Below are positions 1-8,128 of a DNA stretch of 64,000 nt, in pieces (within the stretch, counting starts at the first letter, position 1; each line of letters opens with the position of its first letter). Below the pieces are notes generated by a model that worked only from the letters and a program-made list of their open reading frames with translations, did not search any database and had not been told where the DNA came from. This DNA comes from Planomicrobium sp. YIM 101495 (GTDB lineage Bacteria; Bacillota; Bacilli; Bacillales_A; Planococcaceae). The stretch lies in contig NZ_WLZW01000001.1 in the NCBI RefSeq assembly GCF_009707665.1, forward strand, positions 1,302,001 to 1,366,000. The letters run 5' to 3'. Made by a program: the position numbers and the translations under genes.

Positions 1-32
1 CACTCCAGTGCCAGACATTTTCCATTCACAAA

Positions 33-72
33 ATTGCCCAATGAGAAAACTTGCTCAATGGGCAATTTTTAT
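33..72 (+). terminator. Intrinsic terminator of an upstream gene
   Basis: A hairpin pairs attgccca (33-40) with tgggcaat (59-66), extended inward by tgag/ctca, and is followed by a T-rich run. It lies before the TetR gene and would end transcription coming from left of the window. Bases 8-17 (gtgccagaca) also match one arm of the palindrome at 59969-60015. Confidence 0.7.
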
Positions 73-110
73 GCTATAACTTTCTAGGGAATAAAAAATG
101 AGGTGACGAG

Positions 111-722
111 TTGAAAGATGTTGGGTTACGGGACCAGAAGAAACTGGCGACACGCAGAAGTTTGGCAGAAGCGGCTTTTGAGCTGGCGGTGGAGCGCGGC
201 GTGGACGGGTTCGTCGTCGAGGACGTCGCGCGGAAAGCCGGGTATTCACGGCGGACATTTGCGAATTACTTTTCATGTAAGGAAGAAGCGATTGCGAATT
301 CCTTCGCGCTGGATAATTTCCGGCGCTGGGAAGACCGGGGGGATTTTTCACCGGAGCACCATACACCGCTCAGCACCATCGAGCTGTTCATTCGGCGCAG
401 CTTTTCAATCAACAAACTGATTCGTCTCAATCGACTCATCTCGCTTTCACGAGAACACCCTGCGCTCCGCCTTCATGTGACGGGTGTGCTCAGGGACGTG
501 CAGGATTTTGCAAGGCTCGGTATTCGTGAAGAGTTCGGCAGCGCTTATCCGGAAGAGTATTATCATGTCCTGATCGGTGCCGTGTTCGGTGCGATTTTGC
601 CGGTGCTCGATGAAAGCATCGAAGTCCGCTTGCCATCCGGGAATGAACCGGACGGAGCGGACAATGCGTTCGACGACTACATGGCGATAGTTTTCGCCCA
701 GTTACGCAAAGGCTTCAACTAA
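111..722 (+). CDS. TetR/AcrR family transcriptional regulator
   Basis: 203-residue DNA-binding repressor. Residues about 10-60 form the TetR helix-turn-helix; the recognition-helix region GYSRRTFANYF and the following KEEAI are typical. The rest is an all-helical ligand domain without close resemblance to a named member. The start is TTG at 111, preceded by a GAGGTGA-type Shine-Dalgarno. Its stop lies 26 bases before the MMPL transporter gene, so the two form an operon; by analogy with TetR-MMPL pairs (B. subtilis ydfJ type) it probably represses its own operon and senses an exported lipophilic compound. The ligand is unknown. Confidence 0.88.
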   Translation: MKDVGLRDQKKLATRRSLAEAAFELAVERGVDGFVVEDVARKAGYSRRTFANYFSCKEEAIANSFALDNFRRWEDRGDFSPEHHTPLSTIELFIRRSFSINKLIRLNRLISLSREHPALRLHVTGVLRDVQDFARLGIREEFGSAYPEEYYHVLIGAVFGAILPVLDESIEVRLPSGNEPDGADNAFDDYMAIVFAQLRKGFN

Positions 723-748
723 TACAACAAGAGAACGGAGTTGCACTT

Positions 749-3040
749 GTGTCCAAATTTTTCTACAAGATCGGAAAGGCTTCTTACAGCAAACCTTGGC
801 TCTTCATTGCCAGTTGGGTGCTCGTGTTAGGCATCATCATCACCGCCATCGTCGTGAACGGTGTGAATATCAGCAGTGAGACAAGAATCGACGGAACCGC
901 GGCACAGGATGTGCTCGACCAATTGGCGGAAGATTTCCCGGAAGTTTCAGGCGGCCAGGGCAGTTATTTGTTCGAAGTGCCTGAAGGAGAATCAATCGAT
1001 GACCCTGCCAATGCCGGAGCGCTCGTTCAAGCGGTAACAGAAATTTATGAATCGGACGTCGTCGTAAATCCGCTGGACATGCTCCAGGATCCGGAAGCGA
1101 TGGCGCAGATGCAGCAATTGCAAGGCGTGATGAACCAGTTAGATACGCCAGAAGTCGCCCATCGCCCATTCGTCGTCCAGGACATGCCGATTCCGGGTGT
1201 CCAAATTTCGGAAGACGGCACGATCGCATTGTTCCAGTTCCAAATTACGAAAAATGTGGAAGACTTGAGCGCTGAAGAACGTGAAAAAATCAATGACGCG
1301 GCAGCTACCGCGGAAAACGGATCGTCCATCACGGCCATCCCGACAGGTACAATACAAGGTGTCGACATTCCGATCGGCGGCACACATGAAATCATCGGGA
1401 TCGCCATCGCGGCGATCATCCTCATCGTCACGCTCGGTTCGCTCATCGCAGCCGGCTTGCCTTTGATGGTGGCATTGATCGGTGTCGGCGTCGGTGTCGG
1501 CGGTACGTTCGCATTGTCGACACTGTTCGACATGAATAGTTTGACGCCTGTTTTGGCATTGATGATCGGCCTGGCTGTCGGCATCGACTATGCACTTTTC
1601 ATCGTCAACCGGCAGCGTACGCTCATTCTTGAAGGCGGCCTTTCCGCAAAAGAAGCGGCGGCACGTGCGAACGGTACAGCCGGCAGCGCCGTCTTTTTCG
1701 CCGGCCTGACCGTCATCATCGCGCTCAGCGGCCTGCTCGTCATCGGGATTTCCTTCCTGAGCAGCATGGCGCTTGTCGCTTCGATGACCGTTGCAATCGA
1801 TGTGCTCGTCGCACTGACCTTGCTGCCGGCAATGCTCGGTTTAATTGGTGAACGCATTGTTTCGAAGAAAGCGCTCGCTAAGTACAATTCGAAACCGGCA
1901 GGCAAAACGAGTTTTGCCAACGGATGGATTACACGCCTGCTCAAAATAAAATGGGTTGCCGTGCTGCTCGTCATCGCTATTCTCGGGACACTTGCAATTC
2001 CGGTTACACAGATGAATCTCGGCATGCCTTCCGGCGCAAGCGCCAATAAAGACACAGCTGCACGCCAAAGCTATGACATCATTTCTGACAGTTTCGGCGA
2101 AGGCTTCAACGGCCCGCTCCTGCTCGTTGCAGAACGAGCTGACAGCGAAGCGGTGGATCCGCAGGAATTCGTCCAGCTCCTTATGAACATTTCACAGCTT
2201 GACGGAATTGCCGAAGTGACTCCTGGCGGCTTCAGTGAAGACGGAACGATCGCCATCGTGTCGATTATTCCGCAAGAAGGCCCGACCGATGAAGAAACGA
2301 AAGCGTTGGTCGAAAGCTTGCGCACGGATTCCACGACTGTGGAAAACACGAATATCGAAGTCGGTGTAACCGGCTTGACTGCGGTCAACATCGATATTTC
2401 GGAAAAACTTTCGGAAGTATTCCCGGTCTATATCATGATCATCGTGGTTCTGTCACTCGTCATCCTGCTCGTCGTGTTCCGTTCGGTTCTCATCCCGATC
2501 AAAGCGACAGCTGGCTTCCTGCTGAGCATCCTGGCAACGTTCGGCGCAACGACAGCCGTATTCCAATGGGGCTGGTTCGGTTCCTTGTTCGGCATCGATA
2601 CTGGCGGTCCGCTGCTCAGCTTCATCCCGATCCTGGTGACGGGAATCTTGTATGGACTGGCGATGGACTACCAAGTATTCCTCGTGTCGTCCATGCGCGA
2701 AGAATACATCCACGGCAAACGTGGCGACCGCGCCGTCATCAACGGCTATTCGACTGCTTCCAAAGTGGTCGTCGCCGCAGCCTTGATCATGGTATCCGTG
2801 TTTTCGGGCTTCATCTTCACGGATGACATCATGATCAAGCAGATCGGCTTCGCCCTCGCCTTCGGGATCCTGGTCGACGCCTTCCTGATCCGTATGATTT
2901 TCGTGCCGGCCGTCATGTCGATGTTCGGTGATAAAATCTGGTGGCTGCCGAAATGGCTCGACCGCCTGTTGCCGAACCTCGATATCGAAGGGGAGAAACT
3001 GCTGCAGGAATTGGAGAAAGGCAAAAAACAGAACAACTAA
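749..3040 (+). CDS. MMPL/RND family membrane transporter (YdfJ-like)
   Basis: 763-residue polytopic exporter of the MMPL branch of the RND superfamily. An N-terminal membrane helix (about 17-37) is followed by an extracytoplasmic domain, a cluster of helices (about 215-370), a second helix at about 400-420, another soluble loop and a final helix cluster (about 555-735). The DYALF (about 277) and DYQVF (640-644) segments sit where RND proteins keep proton-relay aspartates. GTG start at 749 behind a GAGAACGGAG ribosome site. Likely a proton-driven lipid or drug exporter controlled by the preceding TetR gene. Its 3' end from 2638 onward is duplicated at 16362. Confidence 0.9.
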   Translation: MSKFFYKIGKASYSKPWLFIASWVLVLGIIITAIVVNGVNISSETRIDGTAAQDVLDQLAEDFPEVSGGQGSYLFEVPEGESIDDPANAGALVQAVTEIYESDVVVNPLDMLQDPEAMAQMQQLQGVMNQLDTPEVAHRPFVVQDMPIPGVQISEDGTIALFQFQITKNVEDLSAEEREKINDAAATAENGSSITAIPTGTIQGVDIPIGGTHEIIGIAIAAIILIVTLGSLIAAGLPLMVALIGVGVGVGGTFALSTLFDMNSLTPVLALMIGLAVGIDYALFIVNRQRTLILEGGLSAKEAAARANGTAGSAVFFAGLTVIIALSGLLVIGISFLSSMALVASMTVAIDVLVALTLLPAMLGLIGERIVSKKALAKYNSKPAGKTSFANGWITRLLKIKWVAVLLVIAILGTLAIPVTQMNLGMPSGASANKDTAARQSYDIISDSFGEGFNGPLLLVAERADSEAVDPQEFVQLLMNISQLDGIAEVTPGGFSEDGTIAIVSIIPQEGPTDEETKALVESLRTDSTTVENTNIEVGVTGLTAVNIDISEKLSEVFPVYIMIIVVLSLVILLVVFRSVLIPIKATAGFLLSILATFGATTAVFQWGWFGSLFGIDTGGPLLSFIPILVTGILYGLAMDYQVFLVSSMREEYIHGKRGDRAVINGYSTASKVVVAAALIMVSVFSGFIFTDDIMIKQIGFALAFGILVDAFLIRMIFVPAVMSMFGDKIWWLPKWLDRLLPNLDIEGEKLLQELEKGKKQNN

Positions 3041-3075
3041 AAAAAGAGAGGATGGGTATCTCCTTCTCTTAATTG

Positions 3076-3105
3076 CCGCCGGTGGTTCCGGCGGTTTTTG
3101 TTTTT
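3076..3105 (+). terminator. Intrinsic terminator of the TetR-MMPL operon
   Basis: Stem ccgccgg (3076-3082) pairs with ccggcgg (3088-3094), loop tggtt, followed directly by tttttgtttttt. It sits 35 bases after the MMPL stop codon. Confidence 0.88.
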
Positions 3106-3150
3106 TGCGTTTTCCGCTTTAAACCACATGCAAGGGTCTCGTCTTTTTCG

Positions 3151-3309
3151 CGTCCCTGTGTACCGCACAATTCATGACAATTCCGCCGGTTGCATAAACA
3201 TGCAAACGCCAAGCTCGGGAATAGTGTCCTCCCAAGATCGGCGCTTTTCATGGTATGCAATTGTAGTGTATTTTCTGAATTCTGTAGAATTGTTTCTTAC
3301 ACAGGGACG
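3151..3309. repeat. MITE-like inverted-repeat element, copy A (159 bp)
   Basis: The left end reads cgtccctgtgta then, four bases on, acaattc; the right end is its near reverse complement, finishing in acacagggacg. The centre has a weaker hairpin (cgccaagctcggg against cccaagatcggcg). The same ends and length recur at 16876, 35659, 38322, 38470 and 39753, and degraded copies lie at 38197 and 39184. No coding capacity. See also the finding on this family. Confidence 0.85.
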
Positions 3310-3465
3310 CTATTTTTATAAGGTTCAAAACACTCTAACTTGTTCCTCATATTGCCAATATAATTGTAGAAGGTTAAAGTTTTGTAAAGTGAAATTAAAA
3401 GTCACGGAAAAAAGGGAATATTTTAATAAATCTATTTTAAAGGGATTCCATCAGTTATTAACCGT

Positions 3466-3498
3466 AAAAAAGAACCTTGGCGGAGATGCCAAAGTTCT
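3466..3498 (-). terminator. Intrinsic terminator after the dihydroorotase-like gene
   Basis: Stem agaaccttggc (3471-3481) and gccaaagttct (3488-3498), loop ggagat. Read on the minus strand it is followed by a run of T (3471-3466), so it ends the catabolic operon coming from the right. The rest of 3041-3564 holds the MMPL terminator and repeat copy A; nothing else was seen. Confidence 0.82.
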
Positions 3499-3564
3499 TC
3501 TTTTGCTTTAATTCAGCTTGAAATTCGTCGTAACTTAAAACCTGGCTTTGTCTGATACCATCTC

Positions 3565-4956
3565 TCACAGCGGCTTCACAAGAGTCCCGACCGGTCCCGT
3601 CAAAATTTCTCCATCCTTCATAACAGTCGTCCCTCGGACAATGGTTGCCACCGGCACGCCTTTTATCTGGAAGCCATCATATGCGGTCACTTTGCTTTTG
3701 CTATGGAGGTTTTCCCGTTTGATGGTCATTTGCTTATCCATATCGACGATGGTGAAGTCAGCATCCGATCCCGGCTGCAGTGATCCTTTTTGAGGGTAGA
3801 CGCCGAATTGCTTCGCCGGATTTTCCGACAGCAGCGCAGCCACTTGTTGAAGAGAAATCCTGCCCTCCGACACTGCATTCAGCATAAGCGGGGCCAGCGA
3901 TTCGACGCCGCACATCCCTGCTGGCACAGACCACAGATCTCCTTGCTTTTCTTCCTGCGTATGCGGCGCATGGTCTGAACAGACGAGAGAAAACGTCCCG
4001 TCTTCGATGCCCTGCCACAACCTGTCCTGGTCCTCCTGATACTTCACAAGCGGATATACTTTCATGGATGGCCCGATCGTTTCGTAATCTTCGTTTGTCA
4101 GGAAGAGATAATGGGGGCATGTCTCGGCCGTGATTGGATAGCCCTGCTCCTGGGCCAGCTTGATGGCTTCCGTTCCTTCTTTGGAGCTGACGTGGAGGAC
4201 ATGCAGCCGGGTGCCCGTCTGTTTTGCCATGGCGATTCCCGCCTGGATCGTCATTTCTTCTGCCAGGCTCGGTCTGCCGGCCAGCACGGTTGCATAGTCG
4301 GATTTCCCGGTCTCTTTCATTTCATTCGTCAAATGATTGATCAAATCGCTGTTCTCTGCGTGAATGGCGAATGTCTTGCCGGTCTTCGCTACGGCTTCCA
4401 TCATCCGATAGACGCCGCCGTCATCACTCGGCGGGATGACGTCTTCCATCCCTTCCTTGTAATCGTAGATGAGCCGGTAATTGTTTTTATCCACGGCATA
4501 GCCCCAAAAATACTTGAAGCCGATGACGCCGGCATCATTCAGATCTTCCAGGTCACCGATATTCAAATCCCCCAGGCAGATTCCCCACATGCCAAAATCC
4601 ACATGCGCTTTTGCGCTCAGGTTTTCCAGCTGCGCCTGAAAGTTCTCCGCATTATTCACTGGCGGGTTCGTATTCGGCATTTCAAAAATCGTCGTGATGC
4701 CTCCTGCAGCGGCAGCTTTTGTAGAATGGAAAAAGTCTTCCTTGTACGTCGAACCGCCGTCGCGCGAATGCACATGTGTATCGATAAGCCCTGGCAGAAT
4801 GTGTAATCCTTCTGCATCGGTCGTTTTTTTTGCTTCACCTTCCAGGAGCTCTTGCGAAATGGCCGCAATCTTTCCGCCTTTGATATACACATGCGCTCCG
4901 TAAGTCGCTTCGGGTGTAACGATCTTGCCATTTTTGATCAAGTGATCCCACTTCAT
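3565..4956 (-). CDS. Dihydroorotase-like cyclic amidohydrolase
   Basis: 463 residues of the metal-dependent amidohydrolase fold that opens cyclic ureides (dihydroorotase, allantoinase, dihydropyrimidinase). Visible metal ligands are H61 and H63 (THVH), K148 (GFK, candidate carboxylated lysine), H199 (IHAEN), H255 (LHVSS) and D328 (CSDHAPH). The second His is followed by SRD, keeping the Arg (R65), and MPNTNPP keeps Asn95; in dihydroorotases these bind the substrate carboxylate, whereas allantoinases usually have HFNEPG and NSIPP. I therefore favour dihydroorotate as substrate. ATG at 4956 is 9 bases from GGAGG; a GTG six bases upstream is too close. It is the last gene of the pyrK/pyrD-like operon, before a terminator. 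Hydantoinase or allantoinase activity is not excluded. Confidence 0.8.
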   Translation of the reverse strand: MKWDHLIKNGKIVTPEATYGAHVYIKGGKIAAISQELLEGEAKKTTDAEGLHILPGLIDTHVHSRDGGSTYKEDFFHSTKAAAAGGITTIFEMPNTNPPVNNAENFQAQLENLSAKAHVDFGMWGICLGDLNIGDLEDLNDAGVIGFKYFWGYAVDKNNYRLIYDYKEGMEDVIPPSDDGGVYRMMEAVAKTGKTFAIHAENSDLINHLTNEMKETGKSDYATVLAGRPSLAEEMTIQAGIAMAKQTGTRLHVLHVSSKEGTEAIKLAQEQGYPITAETCPHYLFLTNEDYETIGPSMKVYPLVKYQEDQDRLWQGIEDGTFSLVCSDHAPHTQEEKQGDLWSVPAGMCGVESLAPLMLNAVSEGRISLQQVAALLSENPAKQFGVYPQKGSLQPGSDADFTIVDMDKQMTIKRENLHSKSKVTAYDGFQIKGVPVATIVRGTTVMKDGEILTGPVGTLVKPL

Positions 4957-4982
4957 ATTCACTTACCTCCATGTCCTCCAGA

Positions 4983-5918
4983 TTAATGACGATGAGCTGT
5001 CGTGGAAGGGACCTTCACTTTCCCTACAAGTGTATTGATGTCCCTGACGTCGTATTGCACCATATATTCTTTAATGCCTTCCAAAATCTCAATCATCGAA
5101 TTCGGATTGATGAAGTTGGCGGTTCCGACCTGTACAGCGTTTGCGCCTGCCAAAATCATTTCGATCGCATCGTCTGAGTTCATGACGCCACCGCAACCGA
5201 TGATCGGCAGCTTCGTAACATTCCGGACCTGATAAATCATCCGCACAATGATCGGCTTGATAGCCGGACCTGAGATACCGCCCATGACATTGCCGATTTT
5301 CGGCTTCCGTGTATGAATATCAATGGCCATCGCCAAAATCGTATTCGCCACGTTCAGTCCGTCAGCCCCGGCTTCTTCACAAGCGATGGCGATTTCCTGA
5401 ATGCTCGTTACATTTGGAGTCAGCTTTGCGATCAAGGGCCGGTCTGTTACCCCCCGCACTTTCTGAACCAGTTCAAACGACAGGTCACCATCCATGCCGA
5501 ACGCTTTGCCGTCTCCTTCCAGATTCGGACAGGAAATATTCAGTTCAATTGCAGCCACACTCGGGATATTGCCGAGAACCTCTGACATTTCCGCAAATTC
5601 CTCGATTGAGTCTGCAGAAATGCTGGCAATGAGCGGGACATCGAACTTTTCATATTCCGGAATAATATGCTCAATATAATAAGGGAGCCCCTTACTTTGG
5701 ATGCCGATGGAATTGATCATGCCGCCATTCACTTCACAGACCCGCGGCGTGTCATTGCCGCCGCGCGGATATTTCGTGATGCTTTTCGGAACGAGAGCAC
5801 CGAGTGAATTAAAATCGAACAGCTCCGCCATTTCAAATCCGAAAGCACCGGAAGCGGGCATGACCGGATTCTTCAGATGCAGGCTGCCGATCCGTACATC
5901 GAGTTTCAAGTTTTCCAT
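4983..5918 (-). CDS. pyrD-like: Dihydroorotate dehydrogenase-like catalytic subunit (class 1B type)
   Basis: 311-residue FMN TIM-barrel flavoprotein of the dihydroorotate/dihydropyrimidine dehydrogenase family. The N-terminus has the NPVMPASGAFGF segment; ELNISCPN carries the catalytic Cys typical of class 1 enzymes; GCGGV and the AGANAVQVGTA stretch bind FMN phosphate. The start overlaps the stop of the PyrK-like gene (TAATG), implying 1:1 translation. Class 1B PyrD works with PyrK and NAD(H). Its neighbours are a carbamoyl-amino-acid hydrolase and a TRAP transporter, not pyrimidine synthesis genes, so I infer a catabolic, reductive role (orotate to dihydroorotate). A dihydropyrimidine (uracil) dehydrogenase is the main alternative. 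Confidence 0.85.
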   Translation of the reverse strand: MENLKLDVRIGSLHLKNPVMPASGAFGFEMAELFDFNSLGALVPKSITKYPRGGNDTPRVCEVNGGMINSIGIQSKGLPYYIEHIIPEYEKFDVPLIASISADSIEEFAEMSEVLGNIPSVAAIELNISCPNLEGDGKAFGMDGDLSFELVQKVRGVTDRPLIAKLTPNVTSIQEIAIACEEAGADGLNVANTILAMAIDIHTRKPKIGNVMGGISGPAIKPIIVRMIYQVRNVTKLPIIGCGGVMNSDDAIEMILAGANAVQVGTANFINPNSMIEILEGIKEYMVQYDVRDINTLVGKVKVPSTTAHRH

Positions 5919-6703
5919 TATCCAAGCACCACCTTTTCCAAATCAAATACCGGACCTTCTCTGCACACTCTTACCGAACTGATCCCGTGCTCATCCCTGA
6001 CATCGCAGACACACGCATAACAGACGCCGACAGCACAGCCCATGTGCTCTTCCAACGCAATCTGCCCGGGAATATTTTTCTGTTCGGCGATGCGCTGGAT
6101 CAACCGGGACAGCCTCTTCGATCCGCAAGTAAATGCAGCCTTCACCTCATGTTCAACGAGCAAATGATCAACGAGTTTTTTCACATTTTCAACATCGCTT
6201 GTCCCGTCCTCTTCCGTCACTTTTATGACCGTCGCACCAAACCCCTGCAGCATGTCAGCTGCCAATAAATCGTTGCGGCTTCTGGCGCTTAAAATAGCCA
6301 CACACTTCACATTTTTTGCTGCAGCTTCCTGGGCAAGCGCAGCCAGCGTGGCAATTCCCACACCTCTCGCCAGCAGCAGGATCGAATCCCATCCTTTCTG
6401 GAGCTCAAAACCGACGCCAAGCGGCCCGAAGACATCGACTTCTTCTCCCGCCTCAACCTTTGTCAGCTGGACAGTCCCTTCCCCTTTTACGAGGTAGAGA
6501 AATTCGATGGTCCCCTCATCACGATTGATGCGGTAAATACTGAATGGACGCCTTAAAAAAGGAAGCTCTCCTTCGCCGCACAAAATATTGAAAAACTGCC
6601 CGGGGGCAATCGATTCTTCGATCAGCCCCGCATCCAGCTTCATATGCCAATACCGCTCACTTACCTGTAGATTGGACAGCACCGGCAATTTGTACACCTT
6701 CAT
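5918..6703 (-). CDS. pyrK-like: PyrK-like FAD/[2Fe-2S] electron-transfer subunit
   Basis: 261-residue ferredoxin-reductase-type subunit that passes electrons between NAD(H) and a PyrD subunit. An FAD-binding domain (RRPFSIYR near 55) is followed by an NAD-binding domain (ARGVGIATLAALA) and a C-terminal [2Fe-2S] motif with Cys at 223, 228, 231 and 247 (Cx4Cx2Cx15C), the PyrK pattern. The ATG at 6703 is chosen because AGAGG lies 8 bases upstream; the in-frame GTG at 6712 overlaps the previous gene and lacks a ribosome site. The start is six bases after the hydrolase stop and the gene overlaps the PyrD-like start, so all are cotranslated. Confidence 0.87.
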   Translation of the reverse strand: MKVYKLPVLSNLQVSERYWHMKLDAGLIEESIAPGQFFNILCGEGELPFLRRPFSIYRINRDEGTIEFLYLVKGEGTVQLTKVEAGEEVDVFGPLGVGFELQKGWDSILLLARGVGIATLAALAQEAAAKNVKCVAILSARSRNDLLAADMLQGFGATVIKVTEEDGTSDVENVKKLVDHLLVEHEVKAAFTCGSKRLSRLIQRIAEQKNIPGQIALEEHMGCAVGVCYACVCDVRDEHGISSVRVCREGPVFDLEKVVLG

Positions 6704-6708
6704 CCCAC

Positions 6709-7944
6709 TCACCTCTTCGCTTCATGGACGACTTTCGCCCATTTTATGATTTCTTCCTCCAGCAATTGAGCCCCTGCTCCGATGTCTTCCAGCGCACTGT
6801 ATTCTTCCGGGTTATGGCTCAGCCCCTCCTTGGAAGGAATGAAAATCATCCCTGTCGGACACAACCTTGCCATGTTCATCGCATCATGCCCTGCCCCGCT
6901 CGGCAGCAGCTCATAGGAATATTGCAGTTTATCAGCGGAATCCTTCAGACTGGTGATCACTTCTGCGGATAAAGTCACAGGAAGCTCGTCTGCTGTTTTT
7001 ACAACAGAAACCGCAAGTCCTCTTTTTTTCTCCGCCTCGGCAATCGCAAACGTCATTTTTTCAATCACTCTGTCTTTGGACTCTTTGGAAATTCCCCGGA
7101 TATCGACTTTCAGCTCTGCCAGGCCCGGCACAATGTTCATCGCCCCCGGCTTCACTTCACAGACTCCGACAGTCGCGACTGTTCCATAATGCTGCTCTTC
7201 GACTGCGGCAGACTCCAATGCCAGAGAAATTTCCGCCGCTCCGAGAAATGCATCTTTCCGGTAACCCATCGGGGTCGTCCCCGAGTGGGAGGCTTGGCCC
7301 TGAACCGTCAAATGAAAACGCGTCGCTCCTGCAATCCCTGTGACAATACCCAGTTGCTTTCCTTGTTTCTCCAGCACAGGGCCTTGCTCAATATGAATTT
7401 CGAAGAAGACCGCAAAGTCATCCCCCGAACGTTCAGCCCCCTCTAAATTCAAGGAATATTTCAATAATTCTTCAGATAAAAAAACGCCATCTCTGTCTTT
7501 CAGTTCTTCGTACTCCAACCCCAGCGTTCCGCTCATCGCCTTGCTTCCAATCGTGGAAAAACCGAATCTCGCAGATTCCTCTCCAGCAAAAGAGATGATT
7601 TCCAGTGGATGTTCTGTTTTGATTCCACGGTCATTCAGGCTCCTGATGACTTCAAGCGCACTGACGACCCCCAATGCTCCGTCATACTTCCCGCCTTCAT
7701 AAACCGTATCAAGATGGGAGCCGAAAGCAACTGCCGGGAGGGACGGGTTTTCTCCTCCACGCCGCGCGATGATATTTCCCGCTGGATCCTCCCTGACATC
7801 CAACCCTTCTTTTCTGCAAAGTTCCGCAAAAAATTCTTTCACAGCACGCTCCTCTTCACTGTAGGCGAGACGATTGATTCCGACTCCTTCATCGCCGAAT
7901 CCATTGATTTCGTTCAAGGTTTTTTCCAGTCTTTTTATGTCCAA
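6709..7944 (-). CDS. M20-family N-carbamoyl-L-amino acid hydrolase / ureidosuccinase candidate
   Basis: 411-residue zinc amidohydrolase of the HyuC/AllC group of the M20 family. Metal-site segments GSHLDTVYEGGKYDGALGV (about 75-93) and EESARFG are clear, as are the HIEQGPVL and GASHSG-like dimerisation-domain motifs (QASHSGTTPM). The family removes the carbamoyl group from N-carbamoyl-amino acids or allantoate, giving CO2 and ammonia. Placed in front of PyrK, PyrD and dihydroorotase homologues it would suit N-carbamoyl-L-aspartate. The TTG start at 7944 follows a GTGAGG site; a TATAAT-like -10 (7981-7986) with no good -35 suggests an activator-dependent promoter downstream of the CapA terminator. 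Confidence 0.83.
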   Translation of the reverse strand: MDIKRLEKTLNEINGFGDEGVGINRLAYSEEERAVKEFFAELCRKEGLDVREDPAGNIIARRGGENPSLPAVAFGSHLDTVYEGGKYDGALGVVSALEVIRSLNDRGIKTEHPLEIISFAGEESARFGFSTIGSKAMSGTLGLEYEELKDRDGVFLSEELLKYSLNLEGAERSGDDFAVFFEIHIEQGPVLEKQGKQLGIVTGIAGATRFHLTVQGQASHSGTTPMGYRKDAFLGAAEISLALESAAVEEQHYGTVATVGVCEVKPGAMNIVPGLAELKVDIRGISKESKDRVIEKMTFAIAEAEKKRGLAVSVVKTADELPVTLSAEVITSLKDSADKLQYSYELLPSGAGHDAMNMARLCPTGMIFIPSKEGLSHNPEEYSALEDIGAGAQLLEEEIIKWAKVVHEAKR

Positions 7945-8079
7945 CGGCCAGACCTCACTTTCAAAATATCTCTTTACTTTATTATAAAGGAGACCATTGC
8001 GTAATTTTCATGGCTAAACACACAGAATATTCCTTCTAATTTTATCGTTTTTTACAGTTTTCATCATACGGCCGCCAGG

Positions 8080-8109
8080 AAAATCAAAAGACGGCCAAAT
8101 ACAGGCCGC
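8080..8109 (-). terminator. Intrinsic terminator after the CapA-like gene
   Basis: On the minus strand cggcc and ggccg (8092-8096, 8104-8108) form a short stem followed by tcttttgatttt. It separates the transporter/CapA unit from the hydrolase-pyrK-pyrD unit. The stem is short, so read-through is likely. Confidence 0.55.
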
Positions 8110-8128
8110 CACTTATCATTTTCTTTTG

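Larger units (their letters stand above)
2638..3317. repeat. 680-bp direct repeat, copy 1 (MMPL 3' end plus intergenic DNA)
   Basis: From gacgggaatc at 2638 to the T-run near 3317 this stretch matches 16362-17042 almost base for base, with scattered synonymous changes and about one indel. It holds the last 125 MMPL codons, the terminator and one inverted-repeat element. In the encoded segment only two residues differ (G/S and K/E). Confidence 0.92.

Noticed and set aside
1045..1584. Minus-strand 179-codon frame inside the MMPL gene
   Set aside because: Antisense shadow with Ser/Met/Ile-rich composition mirroring membrane codons.
3098..3511. 137-codon frame in the gap after the MMPL gene
   Set aside because: It spans a terminator tail, a repeat element and another terminator and lacks a ribosome site.
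4111..4806. 231-codon plus-strand frame inside the dihydroorotase-like gene
   Set aside because: Antisense shadow of a conserved enzyme; no start signal, no family resemblance.
3565..4956. Annotation as allantoinase or D-hydantoinase
   Set aside because: Arg65 and Asn95 with NTNPP match dihydroorotase better and the PyrK/PyrD neighbours support that, although activity is not proven.
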